From Ilyonectria destructans (Eukaryota; Ascomycota; Sordariomycetes; Hypocreales; Nectriaceae), in the NCBI GenBank assembly GCA_020740775.1, contig JAHEWK010000035.1, positions 310,001-374,000 of the forward strand: a stretch of 64,000 nucleotides of DNA, in the 5' to 3' direction. This document shows, one piece after another, positions 57,001 to 64,000 of this stretch. Each line of letters begins with the position of its first letter. The stretch's first letter is position 1. The notes under the pieces are model-generated. The model searched no databases, was not told the DNA's origin, and saw only the letters and a program-made list of their open reading frames with translations. A program made the translations under genes and the position numbers.

Positions 57001-58741
57001 CGTAATTACAAAGGCTAATCATCTCCTCAAAGGCTGACTGAGATCCAACGACTATATACCGCTTCCGTATTAGCTCGAGCCTCTCTAGCTGTTCGGTCTG
57101 TAGACGGCGGAAGATACTGAGGAAAGAATATACTTATAGCGGGATAGCTATCTCTAGGAAGAGTAGGCATTGAATATAAATCAGACCTAATAGGTGAGGC
57201 GTATAAGATCTAGCCGGAAGAAAAGCGCAGGAAAGTCGCGAGAACCCTAGGATGCCACTGAAGTAAATAAGCAGAGCAGAGCTAGGCCGGGAATCAGTAA
57301 GAGTCTCAGTGCATAAGGACAGGCTCAACCCAAGGACGAATTCTATAAGCTGCTCAGCAGATCTCGCAGGAAGTGAACTCTAGACCTTTCCAAACACATG
57401 CAGTTCATCATTTCCCTCCAAATCATCCTCGGCATTCTCAGCCGCCCCATCACTCATTTCCCTGGCTTCTTCCTCTCTCCAATCCTCATCAATTTCCACA
57501 TCACTATCCTCCTCATCTTCAATTTCGCCCTTATCTTTCTCCTTTTGATTATCTAGCGCCCACTCTTCGACCGCATTTAAGGCGCCTGCATTACCACCAT
57601 TCTCAGCAATTAGGATACTGGAGTATTTAGAGTCGGAACTAAGTAATAAGTTGTAGTTCCAGATCAACTCCAGAAAGCGCACTTATTTCTTCTTCAACCG
57701 AATTCCCATAATATTCTCCTGAATATCTGCATCTATTCGGTATAACCGAAAGACCAGCATTAGGCAGCACTTAAAGAGCAGCCGGTATTTTTTCGTGCTA
57801 GAGGGTTGGCGTACAAGAGCAAACAGTTTTGGATAACTCAATACGGCTTGAGTGCTCCTCAGCCAACAAAGAATGCTACGACTCGTCTTTCGCGCCGTAT
57901 CTTCACATCAATCCATCAAATCGTCCACTAAGTTGGCGATAGCGGCGAGTTTAAGCTTATCTCCAGCAGGGCTTATAAGATCCTTATTAAGACCGTCTAT
58001 GCCGCGCCAGCCGAGGATGTGAGGTCGCTTGCCGGGATGAGACAAAGGTAAATCTGTCAGAGCTAAAAGGACGTCACAACTTATGCCCTTGTATGTTTCG
58101 TCCCATCCCGTCCTTTCTATCCAAGGCCGCTGCTCCGCGAATGTTAAGGATGTTGTTGCGTTTTCTTAAATGATGCCCTGGTTGGTCGTATCATCATTTT
58201 AGCTTCGTTCACACTCCTCGACGGACTGGAGATGGGCTTGGATGTCGTCATTGACACGAAGCAAGCTTCCTTTATGTTTGATAATCCAATACTTCCGGGT
58301 TCGATTCGAGCCGGCAGTCCAAGTCTGCAGCCATATATCGTCGTAAAGCTCATCCAGTTCGCGCCGGGTGCTATGCTTGTCATAGAGATGTGTGCTAGAA
58401 ATGTGACGGCGTAGGAGTGAGAAGTTGGTGGTGCGGGTGTTGTATGTTCTGCAGACGAAACCTTTATATACTCGCAAATGAGGGTGTTCCGGGGAACCGT
58501 CGTCTAGGGGTTGCGCCTCGGTGGGATCATGAAAATAAGACTCTCCAAGGTCTTTCAGAACTCGAGTTAACCCTTTTCGCTCATCTTCATGGACCTGGTG
58601 CTTGTCTTTCAGATGTGTCGTAGCACGCGAGCGTGCAACGGAGAGGGCGAATCGACACTCTTGTCGACAACAGATCAAAAGCCTTGCTTCTGGATCAATA
58701 CATAACTCGAGTCGAGCCAGGAAGGCAGTAGAATCAGACAT
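54037..58741 (-). pseudogene. Large OrsD-like (PF12013-type) gene, heavily decayed
   Basis: Minus strand. 58741-58199 carries the OrsD-type N-terminus with C2H2-like pairs (CCRQECRFALSV ... HLKDKH; FVCRTYNTRTTNFSLLRRHISSTH). Then 58150-57690 gives GWDETYKGIS ... GWRGIDGLNKDLISP ... VDDLMD, TGA (57908-57910), CEDTARK. Next come an acidic tract (57682-57380), SLCTETLTDSRPSSALLIYFSGILGFS (57330-57130), FLLRWSDNRQTVSYGDSFRV (from 56788), a piece at 56303-56055, and VNLQLFRHLYIGITEKHV ... VFA, TAG (55894-55896), QSGHRPLQRGTTYSL. A long open part follows (55764-54313) with Cys-rich blocks, then TAG (54313-54315) and an in-frame tail to 54037. A 176-bp MITE splits codons at 56789-56964. Function unknown; the family is widely expanded in repeat-rich fungal DNA. 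Confidence 0.7.
56789..56964. mobile_element. 176-bp MITE, copy 2, with 5-bp target duplication
   Basis: Same ends and length as 2765-2940. Duplication GGAAG at 56784-56788 and 56965-56969. Its exact removal rejoins the OrsD-like frame (PAF-LLRW). Confidence 0.92.
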
Positions 58742-59038
58742 GGTTTGTCCTCACTATTGGCGTATCCTTGATCTGGTGACAAGAGGAGAAGGGGCTACGG
58801 AGAAGTGGCGGAAATGGCCTCCTCATTTAGGTTCAGGCAAGTGAAGAGTCATCCATTGCATCCAACGCCACCTCATTTTAAATCTTGGAGAACTATACCA
58901 GGTGTCGCAGCCCCTGAATACGTGCACGGACGGAAATTAGTATTTACTGCGTATCTATTTTACAGGACCTGAGGCGTGCACGGGCCAGAATGTCGGTATT
59001 ACTGCGTATTACCAGTGGTACTAGTACAGTAGGGTTAT

Positions 59039-59272
59039 TTTTGTTGGTGATCCCAACAAATTGACCCTCGTCGAGAAGCGGCTTCAGGGGGAAGACTACC
59101 TTGTGCTCTCGCACTGCTGGGGCCGTCCAACAGAGGAACAAAAGAAGCGCTTTTGCACCACCCGAGAAAACTACCAAGATCGATTGCAGGACTTCAGCTA
59201 CGATGAGCTGCCCAGGACATTTCAAGATGCGGTTCGGGTGACTTAACAACTTGGGAAGCAATACCTCTGGAT
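59039..59272 (+). pseudogene. HET-domain (heterokaryon incompatibility) fragment
   Basis: DYLVLSHCWGRPTEEQ, then LPRTFQDAVRVT, TAA (59244-59246), then QLGKQYLWI in the same frame: the LSHCWG, LP.TF.DA and LG..YLWID signatures of PF06985. The frame ends exactly where the palindromic array begins (CAGCGCTC at 59273). HET proteins control self/non-self cell death in filamentous fungi; this is a stub. Confidence 0.8.
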
Positions 59273-59530
59273 CAGCGCTCGCAATAGTCCAGACCATTAG
59301 GCGGACTATTAGTCCAGACCATTAGGCGGACTATTAGTCCAGACCATTAGGCGGACTATTAGTCCAGACCATTAGGCGGACTATTAGTCTAGTCTGTATG
59401 TCTCGGACCAGACCGATAGTCCAGTCTGACTCGTCCAGACTGAGCAGTGGTCCCAGTCTGAGAATTCCAGACTGACCAGTGGTCCTAGTCTGAGAATTCC
59501 AGACTAATAGTCAGACTATTGGTCTGACTG
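59273..59530. repeat. GGACTATTAGTCC palindromic array, locus 3, with 25-bp tandem repeat
   Basis: Four exact copies of a 25-bp unit (AGTCCAGACCATTAGGCGGA plus CTATT) at 59286-59385, then degenerate palindromes with CCAGTCTG. The left end CAGCGCTC is shared with locus 1. Confidence 0.85.
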
Positions 59531-59899
59531 TAGGGTAGTTTCGTGGCTGAGGGTGCAATCACCAGCCACTATCAACCTAATTATTCTCTCTAATTTGGTA
59601 ACGCCACCTCACCCTAACTACGGAAGTCCATAGGGGGCACAGTTCCAAAACCCCCGGCCCTCTTTTTTTTCATCACTAGACTAACCCCAATGTGTATTTA
59701 TCCTTCTGTTTAGCCGCATACGAGCCCGTATCGTAATTTCAATGAGAAAATTGCTTTACCGGTGTACAAGGGACCATCCATTTCCCATTGCCGGGCCAAT
59801 TTAGTATATGGTGAAAGGGGTATAAGGTTGCGTACGAGTTCGTACGAACTCGTACGCACACTTTCGCTGCTCTCTATCAACTTTCCACCTTCTTTCAGT
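59531..59899 (+). promoter_or_regulatory. Leader of element B partner gene with TACGAG motifs
   Basis: Contains TACGAGCCCGTA at 59713 and, at 59833-59855, a run of TACGAGTTCGTACGAACTCG-type palindromes. Presumably the left end of element B lies here, but no TIR could be paired. Confidence 0.5.
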
Positions 59900-61036
59900 A
59901 TGGAGCCCGCTTCACCTCCTCAAACAGAGTACTGTCCATCAGCGCAACAACGTACTCGTCATGTGGATATCCGTACGAAATTTCCGGGGGCTGTTTATTG
60001 CCCGCATTGCGCTCAACGACTCCCTACGGCTCTACACAATGCAGCCCCTATTTCGATCGACCTGACCGTTGATTCACCTTTAACCCAACGGACCTCTACG
60101 ACAAAGAACATTGCCTCACGGGGCATAATCACTACTTCCTCTACAACTGTGCCAATGCCTGACACCTATCAGGCTTCGACTATGATGGCCGTACAGAACC
60201 GTCAGAGCAGTATCGCAGCCACACGGATCCGAAAGGACCCAGTCGTTGTCGAACTATCAGCAATCTTCTGGATTGGTGACGGCTATATCGATGATAGCAT
60301 CCCAGGCATCACGATTCCAGTGTACAAGGGAATTCGGCACGCTGGAAAGCGTACTGGATCTGTTGAAGTCGTACTAGGGCGTAAGTTTTCATCCCATAGC
60401 TCAATGATCAGATTCATCGTCGAGCAATGCGATGAACGCCTCAAGGAGAAAGAGTGGCAAGTCGTTCATTCCGTATCAACAGTTGGCGCTACTTCTGGAC
60501 CCGTATACTTCCCTAGTGGAGCGTACAATACCGTTACGCTAGGAGATCTATTCAGCCAGGGGAATATCACCGTTACAAAGCAACGTGATACAGCCAATCT
60601 CACTTTTTGGCTCTTCAACGAGGGACCCCGACCTGATGACGACTGTCAGAGGCCGTTGAGAGCCGCACGTGGCCGCAAAAGGGCTATTGATCACGGGCCT
60701 TCTGATATGGACTCGGATATGTCAACGCCAAGTCCTATCAAGCCCAAGGTTCCACGTACGGCAAAGTCAGGGCGCGTATCAACCAGTAAGGACGAATTCA
60801 AAGCCCTAGTGCTATCTCTGGTACCAATGAAGCTCGAAGCTCGAAGCCCCATCAAGACTGAAGTCAAGGATGAGGTTATCGCGGGGTGTATTACAGTCAC
60901 AGATACAGCTTCGAACGATGCCGCACTGAGTGATCCTTTTACGAGCGATATCGAACAGTCAGAAACACAGGGGGGTTCACCTGAGAAGAAGCTTCCTTTT
61001 CGAGCTGGGAGGGGGAAGAATAAGAATATAGATTAA
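59900..61036 (+). CDS. Partner protein of element B: CHCC cluster and SIM-like motif
   Basis: ATG 59900, 378 residues, single exon. The N-terminus has C12, H21, C34 and C37 with the same spacing from His to CPxC as in element A (12 residues) and shared I-R and P-G positions. ISIDLTVDSP at 51-60 is a strong match to a SUMO-interaction motif (hydrophobic-D-L-T followed by acidic/Ser). The central region contains LGDLFSQGNITVTKQ ... WLFNEGPRPDDD, matching the element A block. The C-terminal part has nuclear-localisation-like RGRKRAI and an IKTE site in SPIKTEVKDE. It ends 45 bp from the convergent transposase. No known family. The frame could be extended upstream to 59762, but ATG 59900 fits the partner of element A. 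Confidence 0.75.
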   Translation: MEPASPPQTEYCPSAQQRTRHVDIRTKFPGAVYCPHCAQRLPTALHNAAPISIDLTVDSPLTQRTSTTKNIASRGIITTSSTTVPMPDTYQASTMMAVQNRQSSIAATRIRKDPVVVELSAIFWIGDGYIDDSIPGITIPVYKGIRHAGKRTGSVEVVLGRKFSSHSSMIRFIVEQCDERLKEKEWQVVHSVSTVGATSGPVYFPSGAYNTVTLGDLFSQGNITVTKQRDTANLTFWLFNEGPRPDDDCQRPLRAARGRKRAIDHGPSDMDSDMSTPSPIKPKVPRTAKSGRVSTSKDEFKALVLSLVPMKLEARSPIKTEVKDEVIAGCITVTDTASNDAALSDPFTSDIEQSETQGGSPEKKLPFRAGRGKNKNID

Positions 61037-61081
61037 TTTGAGTGCGAAATGCTTCAATCATGTACGTATTTGGTTATATGG

Positions 61082-62705
61082 TTAGTCCTCCTGCTCGTCA
61101 ACATCATCAATCTCCTCTCCAATCTCATTTTTGAGCCTATCAAGCGTAGTGGCATCAATATCATTCGCTGCCAAATGATCTCGTACGCGGTCCAGTCCAC
61201 CAGTAGGTGTTGATAGTAGCTCTAGAGCAGGTGATTCTTGATTGATAATATACTGCTGCAAATGCTGCCGTAAGAAGAGATATGTAGAAAGATGTGGCCG
61301 TTCTACTGGATCTTGCGGGTAGTCTTGACGGCTTTGGAGTATGCGATCGCAAATAGCTATCGTATGCTCAGGTAAGTAAGCGTCAAGGTCAATATGGTCT
61401 TCTGCGAAGATATTCTGAAGTGTATCTAGTCGTCCCTGAGGGATGACCTCTGCCCAGCTTCTGACTTGTCGGGCCTCGGGCTGAAAGTAAAGGTTCCATG
61501 GTTGCCCGGGAACAACATGTGGCCTATTGCGCTGTTTACGAATGTAATGCACATTCCACATGTGTACGAAGTCGGCGAATTCCTCTCTCAAAATTGGCAT
61601 AAAGATATAAAGCATCGCAATACGGTCGGGTACGGAATCATCCGAGAAATATGAAAGTCCCGTGATTTCAGAGAAATACTCCTAAGAATACATCAATACG
61701 CCATCATAAATAAAGATATCAGTCTATACTTACCCGCCAGAACTTAGCCCTGCCTCGACTTAGCCGAAGCCACCAGCTTTCAATCTTCTGATTATTCGTG
61801 CTCTTGCCGTAGGCCCAACAGTCTTGGAAGCGCACGTCTTGCCGAATACTATCCCGTACACGCACGCGTTCTTTCGAAAGGTAGAAATGTGCTCCAGCCA
61901 TTAGAATTGTCTCTCGGCCGCGGTCTGAACGGATGATATTGGGCATTGTTTGGCGTTCTGAAAGTACGTGAAGGTATTGCGCAACAACACTCCGTGACGT
62001 ATTGGCTGATATGCCAATATAAAACCACGTAATAAACCGTGAGTATACGTCAATTGAAGCGTAAATCTCAAAGCCCCAAGCCTTCAATTTATCATAGGCA
62101 TCAAGAGACCACATGAAGTCAGGGCCAGGTGCTGTCCATCCACCTCGGCGATATCGCATCGTATTCCAACGTTCGGTAATACTTCCAGGATAAAACTCAC
62201 GAAAGCCTTCGTACAGCGCCCGGCGACTGAGTACGAGTCCAGCTCGACGGACCTTTGCGTAGAGATACGTACGGCCAAAGTCTTTAAGCTTAGTGCTCTG
62301 TTCGGACTCGCTTTCAAAGAAACGGCGCAATTCGCGTAGGCTTTCTGATATCTGCTCGGGGTCTTGACGGCGCCAAAGCCCAAGGTCCCGGCGTATGCGT
62401 TCAAGTCCAGTCTTCGTGATAATAAAGCCGTCAGAATGAAGCTTCAGAAGCATAAAGTGATCATTCAAGACCTTATTAAAGAATAAATCTTTAATATGCT
62501 GACGAAGGTGTTCTGAGTCTTTGGTGTATTGTTTGACCGAGATATTCCAACTTTTGAGGCTGCGATACACGGTCGTACGTCCCACTATGACGTGGAAATG
62601 CTCATTAAGGCGCGTGACGATTTGATCGTATGTGAGATGGTCATCATTCTTCCATTGTTGAATTTGTATGCGAAATGAAGATAAGTCAATCGAAGGGCGG
62701 CCCAT
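61082..62705 (-). CDS. DDE integrase-like transposase, element B, two exons
   Basis: Minus strand: exon 1 62705-61734 and exon 2 61681-61082, with a 52-nt intron (GTAAGT...TTCTTAG, phase 0), giving 523 residues. ATG 62705 (MGRPSIDL) is chosen because it aligns with MPRPRKDL of element A; an upstream ATG at 62789 exists. Catalytic residues are D202 in FMWSLDAYDKL, D261 in IIRSDRGRE and E309 in NNQKIESWW. The N-terminal HTH-like region and the C-terminal FVHMWNVHYIRKQRNRPH block match element A. No stop or frameshift, so it may be active. Element A has no intron at this position. Confidence 0.88.
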
Positions 62706-62923
62706 TGCGTTGACTTGCGGGCTCGTATGAGGCCGTGACGAGAAGTACGGGCTCGTACTAAAAATCGAAAATTCGAGCTTTGGATTCAATCGGGGGCTGG
62801 AAATCTTTTTCGCATGGCCGCGTACGTGGCCGTACGAGAGCGTAATCTTAATTTTTGAGCTAGAGCCTGATTAGGCAATTCAGGGGCAAAGCTACTGGTG
62901 GTCGTTAGTAATCATACAATATA

Positions 62924-63105
62924 TGTTGGATTGCTTATGTGACCATTTGATGACCTTGAACCTGTGTGTGTATTCTGTATCTGTTGTTGTTGTAAGGGGC
63001 TGTCTGCTTTGGACTACACCCCGGGCCTATAAGTGGGGCCCGAAGGCCTCCCTATTCCACACGTGACATCCTGGAGCCCTGGTGTTCCATGCCTCCAATT
63101 CAACA
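62924..63105 (-). repeat. Solo LTR, copy 2 (182 bp)
   Basis: Reverse orientation to copy 1. ATATA duplicated at 62919-62923 and 63106-63110; TG...CA ends. It lacks the 91-bp MITE and so shows the ancestral LTR. Confidence 0.93.
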
Positions 63106-63410
63106 ATATACAACCAGACTCTACCCAGCAATACTCCCCAGATTTTAAGGCAAATACATTACATCTTCCTCACATTAAAAACAATTAAAGACTAAAGTAA
63201 ATTTCATTTCAGGCCCTAGCTAGCAATTAGGTATTATAATGCTCTGTATGCCTCTTGCAGTCGTACGCAAAAGTTTCGTTTATATTTTGGCTTAGATTAC
63301 AAAAAGAAATTTTGCCTTAGAATCTCAGAACAGGGGTGGTAGGAAATGACTAAGTAGACTAGGAAAAGGGTCGGTACGAGCTCGTATTCTCATGTAAAGG
63401 GTGATATACC
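63106..63410. other. Stretch without gene, 3' of the DUF3716 gene
   Basis: One TACGAGCTCGTA palindrome at 63374-63385. Nothing else supported. Confidence 0.4.
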
Positions 63411-64000
63411 TCAGTCTTTCCTCAAAGGGGTGGCCCCCTTCTTTCTCTTCTTCTTGTCAGCAGCATCCTTAAAGAACTTAGACATCTTCAAGAGCGTCTT
63501 GCGGTCAAAGTCCTCCATCGGGTCCGTACTGTCACTATCAGAGTCGAAGTCATCGGCCTTGCGCTTGGTGCTTTGCTTGCCTACTACTAATTAGTACTGT
63601 ATATAGGTGCGTAAGTGTAAGTACTCACCGAGAGAACATGCCTGGCTAGAACGGTTCCAGTCGCAATTGGCACAAGCATGCAGGTGAGTGTCAGAGACAA
63701 TACACTTGTTGAAGGAGCCGTTTTGGCCCGTACACTTGTTGCAGCGCTCCGTATCCTCACGTTCGTCACCGTACAGGTGGCGGAGCATAGTATCACAATT
63801 CTGACTGCCGCGAAAGTTGAGGACAGGGGCGGTCTTCTTCATAGACTTGCTGTCGGTCTTGTAGTTGAGCTCAAGCGGACGTACTTCCTGATACGAGTTA
63901 GTACGAACTAGTACGCTGATCTGCGGGTACAAACCTTGGTGGAGTCAATGGCAGCAAAACCCTTCTTGCTGCTACCCTTCAGAGCATTCATCAGAGCCCA
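63411..64000 (-). CDS. DUF3716-type zinc protein, 5' end beyond the window
   Basis: Minus strand, partial: exon 64000-63935 (continues past the edge), 63887-63629 and 63580-63411. Introns of 47 nt (GTTTGT...ACTAAC...TCAG) and 48 nt (GTGAGT...AGTAG) keep the frame. The middle exon has the Cys pattern CNKCTGQNGSFNKCIV ... HACANCDWNRSSQACS, as in PF12511 (DUF3716), a fungal cysteine domain of unknown function. The C-terminus is DFDSDSDSTD followed by a lysine-rich tail (DKKKRKKG), likely nuclear. The first intron is nearly all made of TACTAGTTCGTACTAACTCG-type palindrome, the same motif found in the leader of element B, so the gene may be linked to that element. Confidence 0.75.

Larger units (their letters stand above)
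59713..62855. mobile_element. Integrase-type element B (ends unresolved)
   Basis: Same gene content and tail-to-tail order as element A, in mirrored orientation: partner gene on plus, transposase on minus. Coordinates are set by the outermost TACGAG-type motifs around the genes, not by a proven TIR. No target duplication found. Confidence 0.55.

Noticed and set aside
58290..58320. tRNA B-box-like GGGTTCGATTCGAGCC
   Set aside because: It lies inside the OrsD-like coding sequence, and no A box or cloverleaf is found around it.
59286..59385. CRISPR-like array (four 25-bp units)
   Set aside because: The units are contiguous with no spacers, in a eukaryotic genome. It is a tandem repeat.
59531..62923. 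TIRs for element B
   Set aside because: TACGAG palindromes occur on both sides but do not pair into one inverted repeat with a flanking duplication.
1..64000. Starship-type giant transposon (DUF3435 tyrosine recombinase captain)
   Set aside because: No tyrosine recombinase-like protein was found in any frame I examined. The variety of genes here is explained by nested smaller elements.

Overview
The window is nuclear DNA of a filamentous ascomycete (Pezizomycotina). Genes are split by short GT-AG introns of about 46-93 nt, often with CTAAC-like branch points. Recognisable genes include a CDC11/AspA-type septin, a forkhead regulator, a GCN5 acetyltransferase, a YAP-like bZIP and a Fungal_trans_2-type regulator. 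Much of the rest is mobile DNA, gene remnants and pseudogenes, as expected of a repeat-rich accessory or subtelomere-like region.

Layout. 0-8.3 kb: an unknown gene broken by a hAT element (itself hit by a 176-bp MITE), a candidate solo LTR and an apparently intact piggyBac-type element. 8.7-31.3 kb: mostly host genes. Intact: septin, bZIP, C-terminal-domain regulator, HNH nuclease, forkhead, GCN5. Broken: F-box/ankyrin gene, an unknown 182-codon gene, WD40 remnant, truncated mitochondrial release factor 1, MFS transporter, NFX1-type helicase remnant, RecQ-like helicase. 31.5-35.5 kb: a complete Mutator-like element with 83-bp TIRs and 9-bp TSDs, 155 bp upstream of GCN5. 36.5-40 kb: solo LTRs, a 91-bp MITE, an OrsD-like remnant and GGACTATTAGTCC palindromic arrays. 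40.6-53 kb: a Helitron RepHel gene (minus strand) with a divergent RPA-like gene and a MYND gene beside it. 53.3-58.7 kb: a large decayed OrsD-like gene carrying the second 176-bp MITE, and a RecQ fragment. 59-64 kb: a HET-domain stub, a second integrase element, a solo LTR and a DUF3716 gene running off the right edge.

The most unusual content is a two-gene transposon family seen twice. Each copy has a DDE integrase-like transposase of about 525 residues facing, tail to tail, a 378-416-residue partner. The partner has a conserved C..H..CPxC cluster, an IDLT motif resembling a SUMO-interaction motif, and VKxE/IKxE SUMO-acceptor-like sites. Copy A (42368-45944) has near-perfect TIRs and a 6-bp TSD and sits cleanly inside the Helitron ORF: removing it and one TSD restores a continuous 2142-codon frame. 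Copy B (about 59.7-62.8 kb) is diverged but apparently intact in both genes; its ends are unresolved.

Decay pattern: at least a dozen in-frame stops interrupt otherwise open frames. Eight are TAG, and most can be explained by one C-to-T change on either strand, as in old or mild RIP-like mutation. Nested insertions give a partial time order: hAT before the 176-bp MITE, Helitron before element A, the 182-bp LTR before the 91-bp MITE.
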